Shown here: in pieces, positions 43,846-55,194 of the stretch | Layout of the letters: each line of letters starts with the position of its first letter | Position numbering within the stretch: position 1 is the first letter of the stretch | NCBI GenBank assembly: GCA_911728455.2 | Contig: OU452221.1 | Coordinates: 8,627,918 to 8,691,917 of the forward strand | Direction of reading: 5' to 3' | Source of the DNA: Marthasterias glacialis | Taxonomy: Eukaryota > Echinodermata > Asteroidea > Forcipulatida > Asteriidae | Length of the DNA: 64,000 nucleotides | The notes under the pieces: generated by a model | Seen by the model: only the letters and a program-made list of their open reading frames with translations | Database searches by the model: none | What the model was told of the DNA's origin: nothing | Translations under genes and position numbers: made by a program

Positions 43846-46800
43846 CCATGTCCACAGTTTCTAAAAGGAAGTTTGAAGAAGAAAAACAAATGTACAAAAA
43901 CAAACAAACCTAAAATCCTGACAAATCTCAGGCCTGATTTCAATTCTGCAACAATTTAATTCTTTACACCAAGTTTATACCACACAAAGAATCTCTGACC
44001 ACCTAACATGGGGAGGTCTGAACAGACCTAAAAGCAGGCAATGATACTTCATGGAGGCAGTCGAGGCAATTGCCTCAATGCCCCTGGTCATTGCCTTGGT
44101 GGCCTTTGATATGTCCCAGTAAAACACTGTACTTCCCTCATAGAGATGCCTTTCAACCAGGAACAATTGCCACATTGCCCCCCTGGTCACTGCCTTGGTG
44201 CCCTTTGAAATGTCTTTTGCCTTTTATGTAGAAAAAAAATATCCTTGCCCATACAAAAACCTAGCATCAGACCTGTAAAAGTTAGCCACCGGCAAACCTC
44301 TCACTTCCTTTTCAAAAGTGATATAACAAACCGGCTTTTGGCTCACGAGTACTGTATGGTACATAGCAAAAATGCAGACTTGAGAAATTAAAATTGAAGG
44401 TCTCTTGTAAAGGTAGACAAAACAGGATTGGTATTCCTCCAAAAAGAGTGTTTTATTGGTATCAGTCTGAAAGCTTAGGTTAAGAAGTTTATATCAGTAC
44501 CAATCTTCCCTAGAAATATTTCTGTCTGAAATACTGTCAAAGTCTTCCAAATCTCATGTTTTCTTCTTCCTAATCTCAGATTGTTATTCTTCCTAATCTC
44601 AGGTTTGCTCTATACATTAGTTATACCAATTTTAAAGTTGTTATTAAGTTTGTTATCATTAATTAAATGTAAACTTAAAACTCATCTAGTTATTTATAAG
44701 GTTTGTTTTTTGGGTTTTTTTTTTTTTGTCTCTTCTTATCTCAGGTTTATCTTTATACACTAGTAACACCAACCAACGAGTTGTTATGAAGTTTGTCTTG
44801 TTAGCAAACATGTAATTGTTGTTCGTTCTGTTTTGTTCTTGTATCAAGAGTGGTTTGCACTCCACAAGCTCTGCTTTTTGGAGACCTCCACACGTTCTAT
44901 CAGCAAGTTATTGCATTTGTGTAATGTATTATGTAGTATACTACTCATGTTTTTGGTGTATGTGTGTGATGGAAAAAAAATAAAAGAAGAACAAGAAAAA
45001 AAGTTGAGAAAATAGAATTTGAAGACCCCGATTTTAATTTAGATTGTAACAATCAAAGTTAAATACAATGTTTTTACACGCTGAAAATTTTCACAGCTTT
45101 GATTTTCATGTATATATATCACAAAGTAAGAACATGAGCTTTACCAGCCCTACATTTTACCTTTAATGTAGGTGTGATATTTACGCAGGGCTGTTTTCTC
45201 CCCAACATGACTGTACAGTCAAAGTGTCTTGTCCTTAATGTAGACAGGATGTACATGTATACAAGCCCGTCTTCACGCTATTTCAACTTTTCAGTATATT
45301 TTTAGGTACTGTACATGTATGTTTGGCAGGCTCATTTATGGAATAAACATAGTCTTTACTGCTGAGAATGGTTTTACAGATGGTTTTAAAAGTCCTATGT
45401 TTGGCAGATTTTGACCCCAACATTTAGATTTAAATCTTAAATAGTATTTTTGTTTCTTCAAAAAGTTACAAGCATGGTATTGCACGAAAAAACCACCAAT
45501 GATTAATTAGTGGTAGTTAATTAAATATTTAAAATGAATTGTTGTCTGGATTCCAAAATTAGACTACGTCCATGATCAGCCATGCACAAGTTTGCATGTT
45601 ACATATAATTTTACTGTGGCATATGCGAAAGTTGTTGTATGTTTTCTAATTTGAAACAGCATCATATGTCAAAATTCGTTCAGAGAAGACCAAAAAAAAG
45701 GAAAAAAAATATATTAAAAATCGGGTCGTGCAACTTAAATATTTATGTTTCATTCTTTACTGCCGATGCAAAGTGTTACATCAACTAAAGAGAATGGTTT
45801 TGTTTGTGATTATCAGGGCCAGGGAAGAGGAAGATGAGTACTTTTCAGCATCGTTGGGTTTAATAAATAAAATTCACAATTTGTGAATTTTTATCCACCT
45901 CTGCCTTGTTTTCCAGCAGGTGGATTGGTGGGGAGGAGGGGGGTATTTAGTATGCTTTTCTTTAAGTCTAAACAGTTGTTCTATATAATTATAGTTAATA
46001 TTAGAGGTACATACATTCATAGACAAGCCATGAGGTGAGCAAAAAGACTCCAGCTCACCATTTGTTTTGGCGCCCCTGAAGAAAAGGTTCGTTGACCCCC
46101 CTCCCTCAACACCCCCGATGCCTTTGAACAATTTCTGGTCAGTTCCCATAGAATTTGAACAAGCAGTGCAGTGTGGCAAACAAATATCTTGTGATAATTT
46201 TAATTTGTGGTTATTAAAGAAGAAGAAAAAAACTAATTTGAGCCAACTTGTATGATTGTTTCCCTCATGTGAAGATGAAGAGGTTAAGGATAAACCATTC
46301 ACTAACATCTATCATCCACTTCGTAAAAGTGTGATTTAATTCCACTGACTGCACACAAACTGACTCCAGCGACTGCCAGAGGCCCATAAGAAAAGGCATT
46401 GAGCTATATTTCTTTGAGGATTTATGTGATAAGAAGAAATCCCTTTGAGAGATCAGATCATGTGTTTGGGGGTAAAACTACACACAATGTATGCCTGTTT
46501 TTGGAGCCTGAAGTAGCAAGAACTTTGCACAAGCAGCAAATGCCTGTGCACGGAATGCACCAACAGGATAAACAAAAAAGAAGCCCATAAACACCCTCCA
46601 TAATTGATATGGGGCCTACCCGTCTTTACTACCCTCACTGAAGATCACCTCAGCTGCAGATTAAACTATTAACCTTGCTTTAATGAACATTCATTAACAA
46701 AGTATCCTTTCCCTGAGGCAAAGGATGCATGTCATATCAGCCATTAAGTCCAAGCACTGTAAAGTCATAGCATGTGTAATCTTGGCAAACATTTTACTAC

Positions 46801-46872
46801 ACCCTGGTGAACACCGACTTTAATAATAAGAGGCGTTTATTAGTTAAACCATGTGTTAAAGCGCCTTTCACT
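43846..46872. other. Unassigned DNA with small duplications
   Basis: CAATTGCCTCAATGCCCCTG at 44067 recurs in altered form near 44165 (CAATTGCCACATTGCCCCCC). Both are followed by GGTCANTGCCTTGGTGNCC, a degenerate tandem duplication. CTTCCTAATCTCAG-like words repeat three times at 44565-44745. The stretch at 44840-44990, with CACAAGCTCTGCTTTTTGGA, resembles a LINE 3' untranslated tail ending in an A-rich run. No exon recognised. Confidence 0.35.
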
Positions 46873-47050
46873 ATAGACCTTTCTCATGCTGCGGCCATCT
46901 TGATTTTCTCCCATTCAAACCAATGTAACCAAACCGAGGCTGGAAGGGCAAATAGTCCGGTTCCTTTTTGTACAATGAATAATAGCATCTATTTCTGTTA
47001 CTGGATACAGCGAACATGACCAAGATGGTGGCAGCATGATAAAGGTCTAT
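46873..47050. mobile_element. MITE with ATAGACCTTT termini (178 bp)
   Basis: The left end ATAGACCTTTCTCATGCTGC followed by GGCCATCTTG pairs with the right end CAAGATGGTGGCAGCATGAT followed by AAAGGTCTAT. The arms are about 30 bp. A related half-end, AATGGTGGCAGCATGATGTA, occurs at about 59466. Confidence 0.75.
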
Positions 47051-47054
47051 TACT

Positions 47055-47262
47055 ACCCCTGTTCAACAAGGGCCCTTAGCATTCTAAAAACATCCTCAAC
47101 TCAACGGGGAGATGAGAAGCAAAAACAGATAAGTGTCTTGCTACAACGACACAACATGTCCTGACTGGGATTCGAACCAACAATCCAGAGACTTTGCCAC
47201 CAGACCTTAAGTCTGATGCTCTTGACACCTCCACCACAACTCGCTGATACTTCAAAGTCGGC
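47055..47262 (-). mobile_element. tRNA(Ser/Leu)-type SINE (family C), minus
   Basis: The minus-strand head (47262-47165) has GTGGAGGTGTCAAGAGCATC, a long variable-arm region and B-box TTGGTTCGAATCCCAGTC. The body has TGTAGCAAGACACTTATCTG. It abuts the MITE at 46873-47050. Confidence 0.65.
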
Positions 47263-50200
47263 ATTCTTTGAGAGAAAGTCCTTTTTCAAACCTTCTAGTT
47301 TTCTTCACTTTTGCTTCTCAAAAGTGACAGCCAGAGGCGCTGAAAACCTCACCAGCTTAACATTCAGTATGCCTGACATTTTGAGTATGACATCTTTAAT
47401 GTACGACAGAGACTTCAAGAAGTCATACTTGCATCATGAGATTAACTCATAATTTACAGCGATTACCATTGGCCTTCTTCGTGAATTAACGTGTCTGTTC
47501 AAGCCTTGTGTTCCGTTCTGTTCCCTCCTCACAATACCCGCCTGATGTTGAGTTCTAACACAGCCTGATCCCCAGGATAAAGAAACAAACAAGGTGAGAC
47601 TCAAGCACATGTCAGTGAAGGAAATCAGACAATGCCAAAACTGACAAGATTTTTTTAGCACCACAATCTGTTTCACACTGTTTACTAAAAGGTGAAAAAT
47701 CGAAAGTTTCTCACACAAGTAACAGGCCTGAGTGCGAGTGATTACAAAGTTTTGTAGGAAAAGATACCAGCTGATAAACGTGTGTGTTTTATCATGGAGG
47801 ACGAAGGGACCAGTCATAAATACTGCGTCATATTGTATTTTACTTGTAAACCTTTCCTGCTTTAAAATCAAATACTTTCTGTTTAACATCAAGTGCATAT
47901 TGATAAAATGAGTCCATTGACCCCTCACACATGACGCCACACTCTCAAACAGCGCCCTCACTGAGGCAAAAGGAGGAAGCTCTCTGGACGTAAAAACGTG
48001 CCCGTCAACTCAGCGTGCCAGCAGCGTTGCGCATTATACAAGGGGTCAACTATAATTCACACACACACACAAAAAACATGTTTACCACTCAATTCTGTGA
48101 ACAGTGTCCTCTATGGATTAACATGAGATTATATCAATAAGGAGTATAGCAAGTAACATTTCAATTATAAGGGCCAATGAAGTTTTGACCTCGCATGAAA
48201 AATTGTCACTATACATTACTTTTTCAAAATTCAAATAAAATTATGAAAAAAGTCCTAGATAGTCTGCTGACAATACTTGTTTTTAGTCAAGTCTTTAGTC
48301 CATGGAAAACACTTTATAGTCATCTATAGTCTGTAGGATTACTTTGAAAAGAAAAAAAAGTAAAACAAGAGAGGCAAATTAGCATTTCAAACGGGTAGGC
48401 CCTATGCATTTGACAAGGTCGAAATATTTTTAATTGTAAAAACAAATAAAAACATTTTCCACCTCAGTTTTCAGATGGGTTGATGAGAAACTATCAATTT
48501 TCATAATGGCCCAAGTGAAATCTACCTGGCGTATTTCCAGTTGAACCAGATTTGATTAAGCACAGAATAGTGTTCAATGTTTATCTATACAAACGAGGAA
48601 TAACAAGTTGAAATACATTCAAAATGTTTGTCTTTAAAACCACTACATCATTCATTCAATTGTAAATTTATTTCCATACGCAACTCACATAGTTTTAGTG
48701 CTAACAGAATTAGCATTAATAATGTGAAAAGAAAACATCATGGAGGCAAGGGCCAGGATAAGCCAGGGCTTGTAGCGACTTGACTTTGAAAAAAATTTAA
48801 GAAAAAATGGAGTTACATTAAATAAACCTAATCAAGGACCAAACAAAAACTTCAAAGAAAGGGACAAACAAAACAGACAGCTACTAAAAATGGAAATGAC
48901 AAGAGAACTGGGATGAATATTACGTGAAGATTGAACTGTATCTTTGCAGAAAAAAATGAAAGGTTTGTTTCACTATAGCCACTGCATGGAAACTATGGAC
49001 TAGCTTCGTACTACAATCAGCAAGCTCTTCCAAAATGGCCACCCTACAAGTTTGTTGACCTCTAAGTCTCAGTGGTTTCACAGTAGATGCAGTACGTGCA
49101 CAAACAGTTGCTTTTTCTTTTTAAAAGAGGTTAAAAAATAGGAAGCAAAGTCTCAAATTACAGTCTGCTGAACCCTCAATGTTTGAACCTTTCAAATCAA
49201 CCGATACTTTCTGGTCTCTGGAGGTCTTCAAAGAAGTGTGGTGACTGAAGGTTCAGTTTAGAGTCACACTGTGCAAGGTACAATCTTCTGGTGCAATGCC
49301 TCTCCTTCTAGAGGAAATTGCACGTGGGGTTTCAGAGCAAGATGGAGGTTTCTGGGGGAAAACATCGCCTGGCCTCATTTGGGGAACGGAGGAAGCCCTT
49401 CATTCCACTGACGTTTCCTTTCATGCTAAGTGACCCACTTATCAGAGAGTTTCATTAAAAAAGGCTTAAGAGATGCCACGTGAAAAGAAACCCACAGCTT
49501 ACGGATGCTGGTCGATTAACAACATTTCGGGTATACCACAAAAAGATCTCACCAAAAAACAACCAAACAATCACGTAAACAGAACATATCAGTCCGCGGT
49601 ATTTCCTATTCTTATTATAGAGAAAGCAAACATTAGTAGAGTTGTAACAACAGAGTCTAATTCAGTATTCCTAACTGTCTGAATCATACCTTTATAAATA
49701 AAACGGGCGTATTGTTCAGCCTGAAACTTTTTAGCAAAACTAGTCATAAGTTATGAGTGCACCCAATAAAAAGGGGTGGGGGTTGGGGGCTCAATACAAA
49801 ATGAACAGGGTGGTGGTAGTGTGTTGTTGTTTTTTTTACATTTTAATTCAATATTTTTAAACCTATGTACATTGAATCGATTTTGGCCTTGGGCCACATG
49901 TTTCAACTTTTTTATGAAATAAACGAGAATAATATTTCTCCAGGAATTTCCTGAACTTTTATTCCCTGGGAAGTGGGCTCGGTAATGTGAAAATGTTACA
50001 CTTAAGTGTTTTCGAAGTAAAAATAGTTTCGCATGCACTGAGATTCCTCACATGAATTGGGGGGATGCATGACAAATAGGACTTGGGCTAAAATATTAGA
50101 CAGGCCTGTTCTAATAGCTGGGATCTGGATGATAAGGTGTTCAGTTGCTCACTTTCAATTCTTTTACATATAAAATGTAAAGTAGTGTATCAATAAACCC

Positions 50201-50463
50201 CTTGCACATGATGTTGCAAGCTCAAACAGCGCCCCCACTGACATTTAATGAAGACCTATCATTGGCTGAGAGTTGTGCGTGGCGCTTAAACACGTGCCTC
50301 TTTCAATTGACCTCAGCATTGGTGGCCAATACAGGGAGTCCATTTTCCAATCGGGGAATACAAAGTATTACAAGTCACTCTCTTGCTAAAAGTTAAGGAG
50401 AAAGTATTCTCCCACTCAAGTTGAAAGAAATCTATATAATGGTTCAGAGCGGATCAAGTCTCC
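47263..50463. other. Unassigned DNA with a two-copy repeat
   Basis: 47885-47990 and 50185-50345 share the words CCCCTNNCACATGANG, CTCAAACAGCGCCC and CACTGA, and an ACACGTGCC-like word downstream, marking another interspersed family. A 175-codon minus ORF (47434-47961) overlaps the first copy and has no domain. The region 48000-49470 shows nothing recognisable. Confidence 0.4.
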
Positions 50464-50613
50464 TGGGCTCGATTTCCCAAAGAGTTGAGATTGATCTTAA
50501 GATGTGTATCAACCTTACTGCTAAGGAAAGTGTGCTGCAACAATACAAATCACTGGGGCAATACTGACAACTCATCTGAAGATGAGTTTTAGTGTCGTGT
50601 GAAATTGAGCCCA
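50464..50613. repeat. Small element with TGGGCTCGATTTC termini
   Basis: TGGGCTCGATTTCCC at the left is mirrored by GAAATTGAGCCCA at the right, 150 bp apart. An inner pair, ACTCATCTGAAGATGAGT, is a short palindrome. The layout resembles the element at 27945-28102. Confidence 0.6.
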
Positions 50614-51005
50614 GACAACATAATTACTGGCATTCAGGGAATGATGGGTCGCCGACTTTGTTTGTTATTGAACATCTGTGCGTGGACAAGTTTTCAATTT
50701 TCCACATCTGATCCGCAGAGAAATTGATTGTTTTTACTGCCACCTAATCTTGTTCCCCCTCCCAACTTGATGAGCATTTCCACATGCAAGCAAAACAGAG
50801 AACTCATGCAGAAACACATTATGACAGCTGTACATTTTTCACTTTGATAGATTCCATACTTTATCTACAGCAGACTGTAATACTTGAATACAAACTCTGT
50901 ATGAAATGATGGTGGTACTCATTTTGGACACTCAGTTTAAAGGGAAAAAGAACATTTTATAACTGATTTTTAGAAGAATGTACAAATTCCCGTTCTCTAT
51001 TTTGC

Positions 51006-51262
51006 TACACACACCATCCAACCAACCTTTGAAAAGTTAATCAAATTTTATTAGTGGTCACATGCTAGTGAGACAAAACAAATGTTCATGTTTTACCAGG
51101 GATTTTGTGCATGCTCGTATCGGGCTTATTTCAATAGCGAGTGGTAAAAATTAACAACCGGGAAATGTGGGGTCATCAAATGCTCCTTTCCTTGCTTTGA
51201 CAGTATTTCAGACAACCTGGAAGATTGGTGCCAAATAAACTTTATAACCAGTTTGATTTCAG
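51006..51262. repeat. Interspersed repeat, paired with 15744-16020
   Basis: Contains ACCAGGGATTTTGTGCATGC, CGGGCTTATTTCAATAG, ATGTGGGGTCATCAAATGC and ACTTTATAACCAGTT in the same order as the copy at 15744. Confidence 0.6.
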
Positions 51263-51340
51263 ACTGAAACTATTTATTTTTCCCCCCAGACAATAAAAAT
51301 CCAGCACTTTGTCGTAGACTTCCTGCGAAGTCCTTACATT

Positions 51341-51395
51341 CCCCCCCCCCCCCGAAAAAAATATATATAATAAATATATATATATAAATATAAAG
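51341..51395. repeat. C13 tract and AT repeat
   Basis: A 13-base C run (51341-51353) is followed by A and (AT)n, a simple-repeat block. Confidence 0.85.
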
Positions 51396-51539
51396 TAGTA
51401 AAAAGACATAAATAAATAAATAAAAAAAAAAAACAGATGACTCTTTAATAAAGAGTATCCCCAATATTTTTCTTTACCCCTGATATAATGATTATATCTA
51501 TTAAATTGTTTGGGTTAGAGTTCATAATTCCATGTATAA

Positions 51540-51945
51540 TAATACACAGTTCTTATTTAGCGCTTTATCGATGGGCGTCTCAAAGCGCTCAGTATTTTTT
51601 CCTGCAAGGTATGCGGAGTTGCGTATTGAAGTATGAGACCTGTTCCTTTACATACCACCATGTAACGGTTTACAAGGTGCTGTGGCGCAATCTGCAGCCG
51701 ATCAAACCAGGAACACCGAGGCGAATCTCTTTTCTTTGCGATAAGTGCACAGGGTTCTTTTACGTGCATTACACAACACACGGGACCTACAGCTGTAAGT
51801 CCCATCTGAAGGATGCAGCAATAATGGTTAAGTGTCTTGCTTAAGGGCAAGTGTCACGAATGGACTCGAACCCACACTCTGCTGATCAGAAACACCAGAG
51901 CTTGAGTCCGGTGTTCTAATCTGCTCGGCCACAACGCAGCCATGA
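51540..51945 (-). mobile_element. Long tRNA(Ser/Leu)-type SINE (family C), minus
   Basis: The most complete family C copy. On the minus strand, GTGGCCGAGCAGATTAGAAC opens a class II tRNA-like head with the B-box TGGGTTCGAGTCC at about 51870. The body follows with TTAAGCAAGACACTTAACCA, then CCCGTGTGTTGTGTAATGCA. It ends with AGCGCTTTGAGACGCCCATC and AAAGCGCTAAATAAGAACTG, the usual end of such elements. Confidence 0.85.
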
Positions 51946-52329
51946 GCCTGCTATGATCATGACGACAGTCCCCCCTTTAAACTGACTCACCACAACATGC
52001 TTTCATATTTGTGAAGTTTTGATCATCTGTGACAGAATTCGAATCCACGCGAAAATGTCAGGAATGTTCATTCATGATTTTTCTTGACTGGATAAAATGT
52101 GGTGTTCATTAAGCAGCAAATAACTATCCTTGATTCCCAGCGGCGCAAGAAAAATAAAAAGTGAAGAAACAGATGTCAGCAGTTGTCAGTGTAGGATGTG
52201 GTTGCCTGCCTGAGGTGTGTGAAACATTCCAGTCTAAAAAATGTCTAAAAGTGTTGTGGCTAGTAATAGTACATTATTTGTATTTAGTTTGATAACTGTA
52301 ATTGATCAGATGTTGAACAAAGACTGAAG

Positions 52330-52470
52330 AATCTTGTGTTTTTACCCTCACACCGATGCCTGATAAGCACGGTATACTCAGTGCTTTCCCCAGTCTTGTG
52401 TAAAAAAAAAGACGTACAACTCGGGTGGGATTCGAATCCACAACCCCTGCCATTTTAGAGCAGGTGTAAG
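52330..52470 (-). mobile_element. tRNA-derived SINE (family A), minus
   Basis: The minus strand carries B-box GTGGATTCGAATCCCACC and the body phrase TGCTTATCAGGCATCGGTG. It is the fifth family A copy in the window. Confidence 0.65.
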
Positions 52471-52911
52471 GATAAAAACACAATCAATCAATTATTACAT
52501 TAACTAGACTTGAGACTACTTATCAATCACATCATTGGTAAATTTTTGTGGAGGTCGATGCAGAGAGAAATTGTCAGATTAGACTCTGCAAGTCTTGTGA
52601 GTGTTTGAATGTCAAAGTGCAAGATTTGAGTTCCTTCACACATTACTTGGGGTTCCCAAAAGTTTTCAAAATGTATGCGAAACTTGCACAGTCTATTGTC
52701 AACGGACGTAATGGATAATCCAGTCATTCCTGCCCCATGACGACGGTTAAAAAGTCATGATACAGACTGAGAGTCATACACCATAATTGTGCACATGTGA
52801 TGAACTCGGCATGGAACATGCATTGGGGATATTCCAGATATTCATTTTGACATTACTATGTGCTTAGTGGGCAGTGATAAACACATTAAAAGACCAACAA
52901 CCACCATTCCT

Positions 52912-53058
52912 TTAAAATCCAACTCCATGTTTTGTTTGATTTTGTTGGATGGAGAACTGCTCTTGTAAATTGGTGATGCTGTACATGGGATCAGGCATAC
53001 CATCATAATCAGAGTCCAACAGTTCGGTTGTTGAGTTCGCATATAGCGTTGGTTTTTG
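52912..53058 (-). CDS. Orphan coding-like block, possible 3' exon
   Basis: The minus strand is open for 48 codons after a TAA, including TLYANSTTELLDSDYDGMPD and ITNLQEQFSIQQNQTKHG, then a stop. Its composition (Ser, Thr, Gln, Asp) matches the upstream gene's exon at 53786-53509, which ends in phase 0. DSDYDGMPD also fits the generic DxDxDGxxD calcium-site pattern, possibly by chance. The problem is the acceptor. The sequence just upstream is a pyrimidine-rich CCTTCCTCACCCTAA with no AG before the open block. A nearer TAG acceptor at about 53080 would give only a five-residue tail. It may be the real last exon with a changed acceptor, or chance. Confidence 0.3.
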   Translation of the reverse strand, partial: QKPTLYANSTTELLDSDYDGMPDPMYSITNLQEQFSIQQNQTKHGVGF

Positions 53059-53508
53059 TTAGGGTGAGGAAGGATCCTAGTAGATCACTCAAGCGAAAAA
53101 TGGGTTAATCTTTTGTCTTGTTTCGATTGACTGAACAGACTCAGGGTTGAAACTTCCCACCTGCACTGTCTATGTTTTCGGTGATTTGACTGAATTTACA
53201 TACCAATGTTGTCCATTTCCTTCTGCTAAATTATTTAGCTAGTTGCCACCGGGATTCTTTTAGGCCAAATTACCGGAATCTTTTCTCCTTGAGGGTACCG
53301 CTGGCACAAAAAAAATCCTGACTTGACAATGCCAAGAGAAGAAAGATTCTCTTTGTTGGATGAAACGTAGTTTAATGACCGGGCGACCTTCAGTCCGTGG
53401 GTCCGAAATTACTTAAAGGCGTCGCAAGGCAACCTCCATTTCCAGGTAGGGGAAACATTTGGTTGACAAAATTTGTTCAATTCCTCCTAAATAAAATGAA
53501 ATTCTTAC

Positions 53509-53786
53509 CTGCTGAGTGAGTACTGCATCTGTGCCGATCAATTGGGATTGGTTACCGAGGGTGCCTTCTTCTGATTGATCCGATTGGCTTATATCTCCTG
53601 TCAGCTGACCGTCGTGACTGCTCATCATCTCTGATTGGGCAAGAGGATTGTCCTCGGATTGCTCCGATTGGTCCATATCACTTGTCAGCTGATCATCATG
53701 CGTACTGATGAGCTGTGATTGGTTGAGGGCGTTTTCCTCCGACGGTACAGACTGATCATCAATGTCATCTCCTCGAGTCATGTTGA
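53509..53786 (-). CDS. Unknown protein, exon 6 (acidic Gln/Ser/Asp repeat)
   Basis: The exon is bounded by a TTTTGTTCCAG acceptor and a CAG|GTAAGAAT donor. It is 278 nt, begins with two bases that complete a codon split after exon 5 (or exon 4), and ends in phase 0. The translation starts near NMTRGDDIDDQSVPSEENAL and holds an internal repeat of about 33 residues: LTSDMDQSEQSEDNPLAQSE then LTGDISQSDQSEEGTLGNQS, with a degenerate earlier unit. It is strongly acidic and rich in Gln and Ser, like many activation or linker regions of nuclear proteins. There is no membrane or signal segment. The product is not recognised. Reading on past the donor gives about 30 further codons before a stop, a possible intron-retained end. 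Confidence 0.7.
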
Positions 53787-53971
53787 CTGGAACAAAACCT
53801 TATTTTGACAAAAAACATAAATTTATATCACTTAATGGTAAAATAACTATAATTATAAACAAATACATCTTTACAATGCGTGACAATCTAAAGAGCTTTG
53901 ATCTTTCAGAAAGTAGAAATCTTCCGATAACTACAAAAACAATTGTTTGACAATTTCACAAGTATTCTTAC

Positions 53972-54140
53972 CCGGACCTTTATTGTTGACTAAAAGTTTG
54001 GTGCATGACCCCATACCATGACCTCTTTTGGCAACAAGGTCAATTAATGGGGTCATTTGAGTGTCAAGGTTCAAGTTCATTTTAGCTGCCACTGACTCTA
54101 ATATTCTGTGCAAGTCTTGCGCGTATTCAAACTTTGGGAC
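53972..54140 (-). CDS. Unknown protein, exon 5
   Basis: 169 nt between a pyrimidine-poor but AG-ending acceptor (CACACACTTCAG) and the donor CCGG|GTAAGAA. The frame VPKFEYAQDLHRILESVAAK, then MNLNLDTQMTPLIDLVAKRG, is open and looks coding: a predicted amphipathic helix around DLHRILESVAAKM followed by a Gly/Lys-rich end. It starts in phase 0 and ends in phase 1. The end joins exon 6 properly, but the start does not join exon 4, which ends in phase 1; that join would give a stop after about four codons. It fits directly after exon 3. So it is either an alternative to exon 4 or there is an undetected microexon or sequence error. No family recognised. Confidence 0.6.
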
Positions 54141-54291
54141 CTGAAGTGTGTGTGATTTTTTTTCCTTCACACGCTAAATGTTCGTGGGACTAAGCAGGTC
54201 CCTAAAAGTGTTTGAATACATTAGCATGGTGTACAGGATAAGGCTGTACGGTATAAAGAAGCCAACCATTTATCATATAAGAAATCTTTAC

Positions 54292-54496
54292 CCTCTCCTG
54301 CATCGCTGGCCAATGCTGTCAGCTGTCTCCTCTTAACTGGTATGGCTCCGTACTCTCTGCTCCCAGAGTCGGCAAAGGCCTGGGTCGATATGATGGGGTT
54401 CTTAGAGATTGCCGAGATGATGATCTGACCCGTGGAGGGGAGGAGGGAGCGGTTCAAATGAACAGTTACATTCTCATTACTCTGAAGATGCTCACC
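54292..54496 (-). CDS. Unknown protein, exon 4
   Basis: 205 nt from the acceptor TTTTATATGTTTGTACAG to the donor GAGAGG|GTAAAG. It starts in phase 0, continuing exon 3 exactly, and ends in phase 1. The 68 codons begin GEHLQSNENVTVHLNRSLLP and include STGQIIISAISKNPIISTQA, then a basic patch, PVKRRQLTA, which could act in nuclear localisation. Ser/Thr/Asn-rich with no Cys/His zinc pattern, transmembrane segment or enzyme motif seen. It can splice in frame straight to exon 6. Function unknown; nuclear location is a guess from composition. Confidence 0.7.
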
Positions 54497-54799
54497 CTGT
54501 ACAAACATATAAAACAAATCATTGATCAGCAGAGACGGGAGCAATGGAGAGCACCCTCCATAAGGTCTAACTGTATCTTTTGTTAAGACCAACTGACCTT
54601 ACATTTCTAATTCAAGGTCTAGGTATATAAGCTTGGTAAATGTTTTTCTTTTTTCTGCTTGCTGTGTGCAGGTGACCACAAGATGAGTACGGACACTGGT
54701 TCTTCTATGTGTCGGCAGCAGTGACCAGCCATATGAAGGCACCTCTTCCATATCCCACATGTATACAAGAGTCCGTTTAAGTTGGCGACAGCTCACCTG

Positions 54800-54965
54800 A
54801 TGACACTACTGCCAATAACTCTTGGTTGCGCCATTTTGGGAGTCAGATTCCCACTGTGCAATGTGTATTTTAGGCAACGTGTGTCTGGTGAGACAAGCAC
54901 CGCATCTATACGTGCAATTTTACTCCTAAAATGGCAGACCATCCGTACGCTGTAGCGGCATTTGT
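54800..54965. repeat. Intronic copy of the repeat at 62370-62565
   Basis: TCTTGGTTGCGCCATTTTGG, TTTTAGGCAACGTGTG and AAAATGGCAGACCATCCGT occur in the same order as TCTTGGTTACGCCATTTTGG, TTTTAGGCGATGCACAC and AACATGGCAGACCATTGG at 62398-62530. The ends (GCGCCATTTTGGGAG / CTCCTAAAATGGC) are roughly inverted, so it may be a MITE. It lies in the intron between exons 3 and 4. Confidence 0.6.
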
Positions 54966-54984
54966 GGCGTCAGACCAAGGTGTC

Positions 54985-55075
54985 TCATAAAAATAATACG
55001 CAGTTCTTATATAGCGCTTTATCACACCCGATGGGTGTCTCAAAGCACTCAGTATTTTTTCCTGCAAAGTATGCA
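54985..55075 (-). mobile_element. SINE family C 3' fragment, intronic
   Basis: ACGCAGTTCTTATATAGCGC and GGTGTCTCAAAGCACTCAGT match the 3' end of the SINE at 51540-51640. The head and most of the body are absent. Confidence 0.65.
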
Positions 55076-55194
55076 GATTTTTTTGACTGAGCTTGAGAAA
55101 CATAATGAATTTTCCAGTATCTGTGGCGAATGCCAATGTCATGGAGCAAAATCATGAACACCGATAACGATTGTATTTCATGGGTAATGATTTG

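Noticed and set aside
47434..47961. 175-codon minus-strand ORF
   Set aside because: It overlaps an interspersed repeat copy (47885-47990) and shows no domain or splice site.
52912..53058. Thrombospondin type-3 or EF-hand calcium site from DSDYDGMPD
   Set aside because: Only one motif, with no repeated array and no cysteine pattern; a chance match is more likely.
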